A stretch of DNA of 64,000 nucleotides, taken from Bryopsis sp. KO-2023 (lineage: Eukaryota; Chlorophyta; Ulvophyceae; Bryopsidales; Bryopsidaceae). Positions 36,833 to 48,650 of this stretch are shown one piece after another (position 1 is the first letter of the stretch; each line of letters opens with the position of its first letter). The DNA is taken from assembly GCA_030272585.1 (NCBI GenBank), contig BSYQ01000010.1, forward strand, positions 4,154,001 through 4,218,000. Direction: 5' to 3'. The position numbers and the translations under genes were made by a program. The notes under the pieces are model-generated. The model was not told the DNA's origin. It saw nothing but the letters and a program-made list of their open reading frames with translations, and did not search any database.

Positions 36833-39800
36833 TCAGGTTTGCGTAACTGTTTTTCCCTGGCTGGTCAACAGCGCCATCGAAGCTCCATTTACTGGTGTCG
36901 ATGGTCCGACAGAGAAAAGGCCTTCACCTCCCTTGGGACTCTTTTTCCTGTTTCGGAAAGCCACGATGTCCGGAACAACGAAAATGCTCGTCTTGGAAGG
37001 AACAACAGTACCTGCAAAAAAAGACATGCACTCATTCACACTCACTCGTTTGAAATTCAGCCCCCCCTTGATCATTTCCACCACATTTCCAAATGTCAGA
37101 ATCTATCACAGCACACAAGTTTCAAATGAAAAGTGTGCTGAATGAGCGAGCATCCGCCAGGTACCTGGTTCAAAGAAGAATTCGACATCCCCAGACAATT
37201 TCCAGCCAGAAATATCAGTGGCAAACTTGTTAGGATTTTCGATTTCGACGTAGTCTTCATCGATGGCCACAATTTTCATGCGGAATTTTGTCTTCTGAGC
37301 CTCTGGAACCAATCCAGCCCCTTCGGGACCATACTCTTCCAGCAGTTGCGCTTTGCGTTTGGGCAATTGTTCAGTGAGAAGCTGCCTAGTGAAGCATGAA
37401 CAGTTTAAAAAGATCGTCAGCAACTTTTTTTTAGGGAATCACCCAACACTTGAGCCATAAAAATCTTCAAATTCTGGGCACTGTTCATTCAAAACAAAAT
37501 AAAAGTACAGGAAGCCAAAGGGAACAAACAATGGGTGATGATCTTCATTAAAGGTGGAATGGAGCTTACTTGTAGCCCCTGTTTACATTTCCTTTGAGAA
37601 CGCCCCACTCTTTGTTGTCAATTGCAGCTTCGCCCTTGATCGTGTCCCACATCTCATCCATAATCTAGTCAACCAAAAAAAAGCACGTAAAAACCTCGTT
37701 TTCGTTTTCCAAGCCCTTCTTGGGGTTTATTTTCCCAAACACACTCTTTGAAACCAAGAAAACAGTTTGAGACTTTGAGACAACATACACAATACAAAAA
37801 AATAATAATTCTTCAAAATACAATTCTTTTCTTTTAATTGTCGTTTCAATCATTTTAATCTCACCTCAACCAGTCTTCCATTCAAATACGTATCAACCAG
37901 CGTTCTGAGGCGCCTCAGATACATTTCTCGGGTGGGACCCCAGCTCAAAATGGCGTCATCCAAATGATTGTAGGTTCCAGCGGGACCTATGGCACTTCCT
38001 GTCTTTGTTCTGTCTTCGTTGTAAACATCAGGATCAGGGAGCTGTAAAAAAAATAAAAATAAAAAATATTAATCAGCATTGATTGCCCAACACCACCGGA
38101 CCAAGAGTGCAGTTCAGCGATAAGAAGTTTTGGCAAGCTAAACATTATTGAGAATAACACAAGGTTGCCCAAAAACAAAACAAAATATATATTCGAGTGT
38201 ACTCCTCACCTCATAGGTGATTGGTCGCTGAGGCCTGCAGGCAAAAAAAGAGAAGAAAAAGAAATTAAAAAGAAATTGGTTAGAAATATTCTGAACAAGA
38301 CGGGGTTCTTGGCATTATTTTCTTTGTGAAAAGTGAACAGACCAATTTCCCAACATGGATCATATTCCACTTACAGCTGGCTCAGTCTGCGACCTGTCTG
38401 AATTTTCAATCCAAGCAAATCTTGGAGATCCTGCAGTTCAAACAAACAACGTTGACCTCTGAACACTGAAAAAAAAATTCTGATATACATATTTATTCGT
38501 AAAAATACGTATATCTTGTTCCTAGAAAACAAACGAAAGAATCTCTGTGAGCTGTCCACAAAATTGGTGACTACCTGTGGATGCTCAGCATCACAGTACA
38601 ATGGGCTGTTCCATTGTTCGCAAACAAGTATGCAATAATCCTTCGCTGGTTTTCCATTCAGTCCGTTACTGATTCCCATGGAAGCTTCCAAATCCCACGG
38701 GAAAACCGACCACCTCTGAGTGACAGGGTCCATGTACGTATAGAAATTCTTTGTGCATCGATCTTGGTTCAGCAGCAAAGAGCTGACCGCCATATAGTTG
38801 ATGATCTGAATTTTCAGAAACAAAAATTGCTGGAAGTCAGAATTTTCATCTTTTGGTTGGATTGTTCAACAATATTACTGGTCCATATTTTCCAAAGTAT
38901 TTTCAAAAACAGAACACAATACCACCAGGATTTTTGAAAACCTTCGGGAAGAAAACGAAAAAAGGAGACATTACATATAGAATTTCCATCTTTGAACTTG
39001 GCACTTTTATTTTGCTCCTTTTACCTCTGGCAGGTTCAGGTATTCATAAATGAAATCGGATCTGGACAGGGCTCCACCGCCACCCAAAGATTGGATGAGG
39101 TTGAACATCGCAGGCGAGTCATCGACACCTGGTCGGTTTGCCTTTCGATAGGCCCATTTCAGATCGCCCAGCTTCACATCCCAACGCAGATTACTGAGCT
39201 CTCCATGGGAAGACTTAAACAACGGTCCGCTGGGACTGAAACCATGTTTCTGTTGAACAATGAATATTCAGTAAGCAATGAATGCATGGCGCAGAATGGC
39301 GTAGACACAGAAACACGGAACTTGATATAAACAGAAGCTCAACTTTTATTCCCATGAATGTTCCAACTGGATATCTTTTTTTTCAGATCATAATCTGAGT
39401 GACTAGTGAAACTCGGGATATGAAAATGGACGATAACTGATTTTTTGGACCATCCATTACCGTCAGGAAGGTGTCATCCACTTGCTCAATAATAGCAAAA
39501 AGGCCATAATAATCGCCATTCATGTTCACACGGACATGGAATGCCTCGCTTCCGGGAACACCGGCTTCCCTCATAACCTACCAGTAAAACCATCAAAATT
39601 CTTCAGAAAAAAGTGACACTTTTTCTCAAATATTCAGCTTCATAATATACCAGCAAAATCACCAGAACCATTTGGTAAAAAGTTTTTTTGTTTCTCAAAT
39701 GTTCAGACCGGTACATATAGTCAGTGTACCTCGAAGGCAAGAGGCTCCCGCATGTAACTGTCTTCGCCGGGCTCGTCCCAGAAAGATTGAAGATTGAATT

Positions 39801-42799
39801 CTTCGACATCCTTCACTCCTTTTTTCATTTTAAACACCTGTTGATTGGGGAAAAACCCAACGATCGTTCAGTGTTCTTTGAAAGGTTTGAAGGGGGAAAC
39901 TGGAGTGGGGTCAGACATGGGACATGAAGTTTGTCTGACATACCGTTCCCTTGAAGTCGAACTTGATCTTAGGTTTGGGCCATGGGAGGGCAGTGATTCC
40001 TCTTCGTCTGGTGAACACATTATCATAGAAACGACCAAGATAAAACAAAGAACTTCGATAGCCCTTTTCGCTGGTGGATTTGTCTGGATGCTCCGAAAAC
40101 CTGGTCAATCAGACCCAATCAAGGAAATAAGTTGAGCATAAAATAGAAAAAACTGACAGCAATGGAGGAAATCCAGTGGGTGGATGAAAGAAGCACTCAC
40201 CAATACATCACAGGGACATCTTCGCTTTCCAGTTTTGGATTACGAACGACGGTCCCGTAGTATTGAGGCCACTCTTCTGCAACTACTGGAGGGTCTACTG
40301 TTTTCAAGCGCCTCCGATCTGTCGCCTAGAAGTACACAAAAATCATTAAATATTTCATAGAGAGACAAAAAACTCCAGTCCCTCCAGCACATTTACGATG
40401 TCACTGGGCCAAATGAAAAAGGGAAAAAAAACCAAAGGTCCTACACAAAGCATCACAAACTGTGGCGAAAAACAGGTCAACGAATCCATTCAAAATACAT
40501 GATGGAGGCCAGAACGTTTTCGCACCATGATAGACCATCTGATCATGTCACCCGCAGATAAGTCGGAGGCTGGAATGATGGCAGTGTAAACAACACCATC
40601 TAATCAACACAAAACACATACCCACGTCAATACACAATCCTCTCCTGAGACTTTATGCATTCAAAGTTAACCTCGTTTGAATTGGTTGTGGAAAAAAGGG
40701 GATGCTCAGCAGCTTTCATCCTTTAAATACTAAAATGAGCTACATTTTCTGACGACCCACCTTCCGATTTCATTATTGCTGTCTGCTCTTCTCCATACAT
40801 TATTCGGTATATCAAGGCAACGCTCTTAACGGCAAAAATATTTTTGGACACGACTGCACTAACAACAAGATCGACCCCTTCCGGAAGCAAACCACCCTCA
40901 AAGCTGTGGGTAACCCTGCATGACACACAGCACAAAAATTCACTCTATCAATTCTGCCCAGGTCTCAACGAGTAGACAGAATTTACGAACCCAATGGGGA
41001 GATGCAATTCTTACCCAGCAATGAAGGGTCCAGTTCTCCTCTTTTTGGCGTTTGGTTCGTTAGGGGTGGGCTCGTCGAGAAAGCTGTACGTCCAATCACT
41101 GACATCACCGGTTCCATCGTAGGCAATGAGTCCATAGGACACGTTGGGCACTTGCCTGAAGCACAATTTTAGAAAATTTAAGCTTCTGCACACTAAAAAA
41201 AAAAAATTAAACCTAAAGCTGGAACAATGAATCATCGCCAAACCACAAGGGATTGATGAGGTCTGCAAGAAACGAGTTGTTGATTAGCCCGTCTTTTGGG
41301 ATTAGCAGAGAACGCAATTTGTAGAAGTACCTTGGGTATTCTCCACTGATTGCAAACGAGATACTGCCATCTGGGCGGTAGATTCCAAGGTACTCTCCAC
41401 CGGAGCTCAACTTGAAATTGGTGTGGGCGGAAACGTCAGAAGTCTTGTCTTTTCCTGAATATCGGAAACCATCCCCAGACTTATCAAGTGTTGCGTTTCT
41501 TGCCGATGCCAAAAGGATCAGCGATGCGTAAGTAAACACTTTACATTCTGGTCACGAGAATATTACCTGAGGCCACAATGAGAAGAAATTCGCCAGCAGC
41601 AATTTCAATAGATGGAAGTCCCCACTTCTTTGGCTCGTCAGCATTATCCGTCAAAAACCATCCCTTAAAAACAAAAACAGAAGAAAAAAAAGTGTCATCA
41701 CTTACTCAAATCTATCAATCGAATACTAAACAGGGCACCGACTTCCCCTCGCCCAAAGTGCTGCTGAAGGTACGAATGAGATTTTTTCCCGCACTGCTGG
41801 CTGCTGTTTTGTCTGTACCTTGAGGTCAATATCCTCGTCCGTTGGATTGTGGAGCTCTATCCAATCTGCGCTCTCCCCATCCTCATCCACAACATTCGCA
41901 TCATCATTGATCACCATCACTTCCGAGATCACAACCGTTGGACCCTCCGATGTTACAATATCACGATCAGGAGATACTTCCCCAATTTTTTCAGAGACAT
42001 CTTCCTCGACCTACCATACCACACATCCCGAAAAGTCGACTTCTTTTATATTTTTTTCAGAGTACTATATTCTAGAGAAAGAAACAGCAAATTGGTGAAA
42101 GTGTGGAAGGCTGTTACATAGTCCATATCATTTTTTGCAATATCATTTTTTGCAGTATCCTTACGGGCAACTCAGGGCAGAGCTCTGAAGTTCCATCTTC
42201 TCGCGTGCACCTGTGCAGCAGAACTACATGATCAACACTTTTTTTATTCCAAACCCTGAATCACTGCAAGGGAACTCTCTCTTTCGATCAAAACTGCCAC
42301 GTGTCTCGGCACAATATCTGAGCACAATACTCCAGAGTATTTGATAGTTAATTCTAGTGAAATCCCTCCAATCCAAAAACCTCACCATGCTGCATCGGCG
42401 TACAGGGTACATCCAACGAAAAGCGATGGACCGACGCGAACGGGAAATTCCTGGCCAGACTCGCAATTGTCTCCGACCTCGCCCTCTGCACAAAACACCA
42501 GCCCATTTCAAATCTACTCAATAGTCGCGCACAAAAAACCAGCAAGCGTGTTTGCTGCACTTTCTGATATTTGTTCGATCAAGCTCCTGATCAATACGCG
42601 CCGCCGATCGCCGCCGAAAATCCCCCCTTTCCACAGAAACTCCAACCGAAACCGAAAAAGTGACCTACCATGGAACAAACGAAAAAAAAACCGATGAGGA
42701 CCCCAATCAAAACATGAAGGCTCGTGTTTACAACACACCGATCGTTGCTGCATTAGATCCGGTAAGAATGCATGCGAGGAGCAGCAGCCACGCGACCAT
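36833..42799 (-). CDS. Secreted CotH-kinase protein with N- and C-terminal lamin-tail domains
   Basis: About 20 exons run from Met at 42,799 to a stop at 36,833. The first three (42799-42739, 42485-42386, 42210-42165) were checked for phase. A signal peptide (MVAWLLLLACILTGSNA) opens the protein. A lamin-tail (LTD) Ig-like domain spans exons near 42,010-41,330: VISEVMVINDD, DWIELHNPTDEDIDLKGW, HTNFKLSSGGEYLGIYRPDG. The CotH atypical kinase region follows (about 40,110-37,860): LFYLGRFYDNVFTRRRG, KIKFDFKG, HVRVNMNGDYYGLFAIIEQVD, an INYMAVSSLLLNQDRCTKNFY core and WSVFPWDLEASMG with the metal-binding Asp. A second LTD (YVEIENPNKFATDISGWKLS) ends the protein near 37,300-36,833. CotH proteins phosphorylate other proteins in spore coats or the secretory path, and LTDs probably bind surface partners. 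A TATAAG sequence lies about 35 bp upstream of the start. Confidence 0.85.
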
Positions 42800-43510
42800 G
42801 GTGGCTACCCGAGCGTTCGTCGCTTTATGCCCCTTATAACAAAAGAATACGCGCCCGGGAAAAGAGGGAAAGAAAATAAATACCAGGTCCCAACGGTATT
42901 TGGGAAAAGCAGCGGCCGAACGAACGCCGCTCGAACGAAATTTCTATCTTTTTTTTCTTTCAAAGCGATTTTCGTTGGGTCGCTGCTCTGTGTGAATATT
43001 CTCTTCGGTTGGCGGGGTATTGAAGGGAAAAAAGCGCCAGTGCGACTGGGGATACCCCGGTCGGCTCAGATCCGTGCCCCAACCTGTCAGAATGGGTTCG
43101 TTTGGTTTGTTGTCCCATCGTGGTGGGGTCCAATTCAGCATAGGGTTCTCCAAGAAAAAATTGCGAATGTTCGGCTGCTGGGGGCACAGGCATCCTGTGT
43201 TTGGGTGATGCTCTTTTTTCCTTTCAAAGAGTTTCTTACACCACCCACCTCTCCGTCCAACTAACCTCACGGTCACGTGACCATTGCACCATTCGTCCGC
43301 AACCCCTTTTCATCCCAACCTACGCTTTTGCAAGCAGTTCAGTTTATGTGAATTCATGGGTTTTTACTATAGGATGTACTTCCTTCTGTTGAAAGTAGTG
43401 TGTGTGCTTTCAAATGCTATCTAAGTTGGATAGCAAGCAGCTGCTGGATATCTGCAGATAGTCACAGAAGTTCCTGATTAATTCAAAACCATTCCCCATC
43501 CGCTCCATAC
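42800..43510. other. Spacer between CotH gene and foldback transposon
   Basis: Promoter side of the CotH gene, followed by about 600 bp without recognisable coding content. The short frames on both strands at 42,827-43,276 overlap each other and lack features. It ends at the 9-bp target site of the foldback element. Confidence 0.4.
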
Positions 43511-43519
43511 CCATCTCAG
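43511..43519. repeat. Target-site duplication, left copy (9 bp)
   Basis: CCATCTCAG immediately precedes the left terminal inverted repeat and is repeated exactly at 47,993-48,001 just outside the right one. Confidence 0.9.
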
Positions 43520-43746
43520 AGTTATCTGGTGGTCCTAAAAAGGGGGGTAGCGTGCGCCCATCAGGGATGTCAAAAAACGGGGATGGCGGAGCACCGCGGT
43601 CCGCCCTACTCCCAGGTGCGACATTTGCGAATAGCTGACTCACTCGCGACCATTTTCATTGCGCGACGCAATCTCGCCACTGCTTTCTTTGCTGAAACGA
43701 ACGCGGGCGAGACTGAGGCCAGGTGGACTCCGTTAGAAAGAGCGAA

Positions 43747-43783
<37 letters not shown>

Positions 43784-44195
43784 TGCGAGTGCTGAAAGAA
43801 GTGAGTGCCTGTTTGTATGTCGTTCGGAAACAGAAGTGGTCGAAGGGAGGTTCGACTCCCCCTCTGTTCCAGATTTCGTCTCTTGCTTTCCGTCTTTCCC
43901 TCTCGTTCGATCGCCTGCGTACGCATGAGACGTACGCGCGCGCGTGCGTCGTGGTTCGCCCGTCGCCGACATCGTCGTCGCTCGTCTTTTCTATCGGTGC
44001 GCACTGCCCACGCGCCATCAGCGGAGACCCTCACACTCCTCCCCACGACAGGCGACGAGTTCCGAAGCACTCCTCCTCGCCAACCTGCTTTTCTCCCTGT
44101 GACGACCGGACGACCGGGAGAAACCAACGCTGGCGGTTTGGCAACTGTGAGGGAGCTTGGAGGTGGTGATATGAGGTAGGGCTGAGGGTTTGTTT
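43520..44195 (+). repeat. Left terminal inverted repeat of foldback element
   Basis: Pairs with 47,317-47,992 in inverted orientation, starting AGTTATCTGGTGG and ending in GGGTTTGTTT. It is CpG-rich and contains a trinucleotide GAC tract near 43,757-43,785, identical in length in both arms. Long open frames inside it (up to 173 codons on the - strand) are conserved only because the DNA is duplicated. Confidence 0.92.
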
Positions 44196-45500
44196 ATTTT
44201 GTACCAAGTACCTGTGGAGTGCCACTGGCAAATGTATCACACAGGCATTTATTTTAGGTTTCCTTTGTTTTATTAATTTTGTCCTTTTTCTTACTTTGGA
44301 GGGGTTTGTCAATTCACTACCTAAGGGAAACCGGACAAGAACCCTTACAAAATGGTGCACCTCTCCTCCAGGGGTCATGCAAATACAATTTGTTCTTTTT
44401 TTCAATCCAGATCTAACAAGGTCTGAAGGATGATAGGATAATCTGAATCATTCCATTCAGTAGCATGGATCTTGAGCGAGATTTCCTACTGATGCTGACA
44501 AAAAAAGGTAGAGTCAAGAAAACTCCTTGCTCCACTTCCAAGGAAGAAATTGCTTGGGTTTGTTGGTATGCTTTTTTCAGGAAGGGGATGTTAAATTCGG
44601 TGCAAAACATTGGTGTGAATTCATGAAAAGGGTTTTTTTTGAAGAGCTGCAGGCTCATATCATTAATGTGAGGAGTTGAGGGACGATCATTCTCGATGAG
44701 ATCTAATTTGAAACAAACCCCTGGTCAGGGGTTTCGACATTTCAACCTGTTGCTGAATTTTTGGCATTGCTTGTGGCTGGTTGAAGTTGAAAAGAAGAAA
44801 CCTTGCAGGTGATATCGTGTGTGTATCCAGGCAAAGAAGGGCGAGGTCCAGATCATGAACATTCTGCTACATGAATCTTTGCTTTATCAACGGATAGAAC
44901 AAACGCACCAACCAGTGTGTTGTGGTTTGGGAATTTCATTATAATATTCAAATTCAAGTGTCTCAGGGAGGGTTAGGTGGTGTTCAGAATGGAAGGGATG
45001 GGCTGAACAGGAAGAACATGGACACAATTTGAGTTACAGGAAATTCAGTGCATGGATGGAGGATTTTTTCTGGAAATGTGCGTTTCGCCCGACAAGGAGG
45101 GCTGTCTGGTTGAGAATCACTAGGTGGCGGTATTTTGTTTTTTTTCCTTCGGTGTGTTGGTGCAGGAACTGTGCATTGGCTTGTGTTCTGGAACCCTATC
45201 AAGTCTTTGTCCCCCTTTTGTTGGAATGGGGCAGAGAATTACTGCTGAATTGTTGAGAGTTGAGTTCGATATTGAAAGAAATCTGTAACAAAAACGTTTC
45301 AGATATCAGTTAGCAATCAGTTTGGCTGAATGATGGGCTAGGTCTTTCCCCTGTTTGGTCTCAATGCAACTAAATAAATCAGCACAAGTAAAAGAACACA
45401 GAGAAACCTCGTTCGTGATCCATGAAACATGAGAAAAAGAAAGAGAACAAGGGGAGAAACCCTAGAGACAATTGTCAAACCACAATAGGAGAAGGGGAAT

Positions 45501-46160
45501 CAAACTCTTCTGTGCCCCACCCTCTCCGTGAGCCACTATCCCCACCCTGAAGAAACTCGTCGTGAATGGAAATTTCCAGAACAATAGAACACATGTCATA
45601 TCATTCGATAGAGACGTACAACGTTCACCCATCGAGCACTCGACTAAATTTGGAAGACTCGAAAGATATGTACCTATATGATTTCGGATGAACATAAAAA
45701 TTTGCATACATAAACTCTTACATTATTAAATCATTCTCACGAAATTTCAGCTCCATCTGAAAACATCATCACAGTGAGGTGAGGTCCGTTCAACTTAGAA
45801 AATCAAGTTTTCTTTTAAGCGAGTCTTTAGCTCTTTCGGTCCAAACAAACCTCACCTCACTGTGATGATGTTTTCAGATGGAGCTGAAATTTTGTGAGAA
45901 TGATTTAATAATGTAAGAGTTTATGTATGCAAATTTTTATGTCCATCCGAAATCATTTAGGTACATATCTTTCGAGTCTTCCAAATTTAGTCGAGTGCTC
46001 GATGGGTGAACGTTGTACGTCTCTATCGAATGATATGACATGTGTTCTATTGTTCTGGAAATTTCGTTATTTTTTTATTCATTGTCGAGTTTCTTCAGGG
46101 TGGGGAATCCCCACTGGGGATGGTGGCTCATGGAGAGGGTGGGGAACAAAAGAGTTCAAC
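45501..46160. repeat. Nested large palindrome inside the foldback element
   Basis: Left arm about 45,501-45,785 and right arm about 45,849-46,160 are inverted copies around a 63-nt loop (45,786-45,848). They differ by a few substitutions and by insertions of about 30 bp in the right arm. The innermost arm sequence is GTGAGGTGAGGT / ACCTCACCTCAC. A small frame is mirrored in both arms, but its differences are not synonymous-biased. It lies almost exactly at the element centre, so the whole element would fold into a double hairpin. It could be an independent inserted hairpin, but no flanking duplication was found. Confidence 0.85.
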
Positions 46161-46814
46161 CCAAAACGAAAATGACATTTCTGGACTCGTGATGCAGTCC
46201 GACGAATGAGTGGTGCCTGATGGGAGAAATATGGGAATGAACAGCATCGATATATCAAGACTCTTGAACACACCAATTTGAGTTTTTACACACAATCCAC
46301 CAGTCTATGTTTCCTGACTTTACAGCACCGTCGATGATGAAGCCCCATGTCTTTCAGAAATGGAATCACTCAGCCCAGGACAAAGCAGTGAAAATTTTCC
46401 AACTATTTCTTTTCCCCAAAACTCTGTGCACTCGATCATTCCTGAATTTCATCCCCTTGGACCTGAATCGTCAAGTTTCAAGGCTGAACCAGAAAATTTC
46501 TGAGAAACTCCCAAGACCAATGAGCCTGTTTCCAGGCATAGATTGGTACACTATTGATGGACATCCTTGTCACCATGCCATTCAGTGAAACAACGATCCG
46601 CTCTGATTTCTTGGACACCGTCCCACCAGCTGCATAGTAAACTTGCTCAGGGTCCATGCTGCATGGAACGATTCTAGGTATCCTTCAGACCGGGGTAAAA
46701 ACAAAACAAAAAAGCATGTAGGGAAAAAAACAGGGACATGGTGTATGCAGAATCAAGGCAGCAATCGAGGTACTCAGCAAACAAATCACTTATTTTCAAA
46801 AAAATAGCACTCAC

Positions 46815-46928
46815 CCCACATTGGGTCAATGTGTATCCGTTTGTTCTGGAATCTTTCAAAAGAAGTTCAGTGAAAGACATATGGTTTCCGACAGCAGCGG
46901 CAGCCCGATGTAATGCCGCTAATCCATC
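46815..46928 (-). pseudogene. Ankyrin-repeat-like exon captured in foldback element
   Basis: A 114-bp segment bounded by a TTTTCAAG acceptor and a GTGAGTGC donor encodes 38 residues beginning DGLAALHRAAAAVGN and continuing TELLLKD. This resembles an ankyrin repeat (DGxTxLHxAAxxGN....LLL). Flanking sequence does not give a long continuing frame, so a captured gene fragment, as in Pack-MULEs, is likelier than a functional gene. The assignment rests on one repeat and is tentative. Confidence 0.4.
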
Positions 46929-47316
46929 CTTGAAAACAGAAAGGCACTCCCCTCGACAAACAAAGAGATGAAATCATCTAACTGCTGCGTTGCTGTGAAT
47001 GTCTTCTCCCATCCCTTCTTTCCCATAGCCTGCACACAACAAATTCACAGTTCTTTTCTGTCTTCCCCGATACTCAAATATATCTAATGTTGGCCTCCCC
47101 CAACACCCCTTCAAAAAATATGAAGAAACTATTGAAAAAAAAGGAATAAATATATGTTCCAATAAGAAAAATTCCTCTCAAGCAATTTCGGCATCAGAGC
47201 TTTGGCAGGTTCACTCTTGAGACACTGGTTGCTCAATCATTTGCATCTATTCCTGATTCATTTTGTTGAGGCCCGTAATGTATTCATCAGAAGAAGAGAG
47301 ACTTCTTAAAAAATAA

Positions 47317-47728
47317 AAACAAACCCTCAGCCCTACCTCATATCACCACCTCCAAGCTCCCTCACAGTTGCCAAACCGCCAGCGTTGGTTTCTCCCGGTC
47401 GTCCGGTCGTCACAGGGAGAAAAGCAGGTTGGCGAGGAGGAGTGCTTCGGAACTCGTCGCCTGTCGTGGGGAGGAGTGTGAGGGTCTCCGCTGATGGCGC
47501 GTGGGCAGTGCGCACCGATAGAAAAGACGAGCGACGACGATGTCGGCGACGGGCGAACCACGACGCACGCGCGCGCGTACGTCTCATGCGTACGCAGGCG
47601 ATCGAACGAGAGGGAAAGACGGAAAGCAAGAGACGAAATCTGGAACAGAGGGGGAGTCGAACCTCCCTTCGACCACTTCTGTTTCCGAACGACATACAAA
47701 CAGGCACTCACTTCTTTCAGCACTCGCA

Positions 47729-47765
<37 letters not shown>

Positions 47766-47992
47766 TTCGCTCTTTCTAACGGAGTCCACCTGGCCTCAGT
47801 CTCGCCCGCGTTCGTTTCAGCAAAGAAAGCAGTGGCGAGATTGCGTCGCGCAATGAAAATGGTCGCGAGTGAGTCAGCTATTCGCAAATGTCGCACCTGG
47901 GAGTAGGGCGGACCGCGGTGCTCCGCCATCCCCGTTTTTTGACATCCCTGATGGGCGCACGCTACCCCCCTTTTTAGGACCACCAGATAACT
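47317..47992 (-). repeat. Right terminal inverted repeat of foldback element
   Basis: Inverted copy of 43,520-44,195. Frames of 173, 148, 124, 120 and 79 codons translate identically in both arms, which shows near-perfect nucleotide identity over most of the repeat. Confidence 0.92.
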
Positions 47993-48001
47993 CCATCTCA
48001 G
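47993..48001. repeat. Target-site duplication, right copy (9 bp)
   Basis: CCATCTCAG, identical to 43,511-43,519, directly follows the right terminal inverted repeat. Confidence 0.9.
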
Positions 48002-48044
48002 GGTCACTCTTATCACCGCTCTCATCTGTAAAAATTCTCGGCGT

Positions 48045-48610
48045 TAAAGCGACGTGAAACACCGTGAAACTGACGCTGACGTTTCGCGCACGCACTGATT
48101 TCTTGCCACCGTGAGTTCACGTGAACTCACAGCCGTGCGTTGACGTTTAATTAACGTCACAATACTTAACGTTAACATACGCTTGCGTTAACTAACGCTA
48201 AATCGACGACCAGGAAACTGACGTGAGTTTGCACGCATGACTTTCACGCAAAACACCGTTAACCTGACGCTGACGTTTGGCGGACGCACTGATATCATGC
48301 CGACGTGAGTTCACGTGAACTCACGGCCGTGCGTTGACGTTAACATACGCTCGCATCAACTGACGTTCAACCAATGACCAGGAAACTGACGTGAGTTTGC
48401 ACGCATGACTTTCACGCAAAACACCGTTAACCTGACGCTGACGTTTGGCAAACGCACTGATTTCATGCCGACGTGAGTTGACGTGAACTCACGGCCGTGA
48501 GCTGATGCGATATGGACGTGTGTGTAGGTTGGCGTTAACAAACGACGATGTCAATTAACGTGAAACAATTGGCCATGAAGTTGGCGTGGATTTCACGTTG
48601 GTTTGGTGAA
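48045..48610. repeat. Short tandem satellite built on a 20-bp CACGTG palindrome
   Basis: About three diverged units are spaced 194 and 168 bp apart (unit starts near 48,059, 48,253 and 48,421, each with ACACCGT..A(C)CTGACGCTGACG). Each holds the palindrome GTGAGTTCACGTGAACTCAC at 48,111-48,130 and 48,305-48,324, with one mismatch at 48,473-48,492. TGACGT and GTTAACG motifs recur throughout. A degenerate relative lies at about 60,800-60,960. No coding potential is seen. Function is unknown; a satellite or transposon-end origin is possible. Confidence 0.75.
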
Positions 48611-48650
48611 TGAGCCAATCACACAATTTACATTTTAAACAATTTTGTGG

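Larger units (their letters stand above)
43520..47992. mobile_element. Mutator-like foldback DNA transposon, non-autonomous (4,473 bp)
   Basis: The element is bounded by 676-bp inverted repeats (43,520-44,195 and 47,317-47,992) and by a perfect 9-bp target-site duplication, CCATCTCAG, on each side. The outer end reads AGTTATCTGGTGGTCC. Nine-base duplications combined with very long inverted repeats are the hallmark of Mutator-like elements (MULEs). No transposase with a DDE or MULE domain is visible in the 3.1-kb interior, so it should depend on an enzyme encoded elsewhere. The interior holds a second, nested 660-bp palindrome and a fragment resembling an ankyrin repeat. The inverted repeats seem identical over at least 520 bp, which implies recent movement or conversion between arms. 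Family assignment rests on structure only. Confidence 0.85.

Noticed and set aside
43838-43862. B-box-like GGTTCGACTCC in the foldback TIR
   Set aside because: The hairpin has a 6-nt loop when the stem is paired (GGGAG/CTCCC), incompatible with a T-arm, and no cloverleaf follows.
43606-44127. 173-codon frame in the left TIR, repeated identically in the right TIR at 47,385-47,906
   Set aside because: Five different frames on both strands are equally conserved, as expected when DNA is duplicated. CpG-rich, stop-poor composition explains the length, and no domain or start context supports coding.
48045-48610. CRISPR-like array of repeats and spacers
   Set aside because: Units are about 170-195 bp and imperfect, the supposed spacers are themselves repeated, and the context is eukaryotic.
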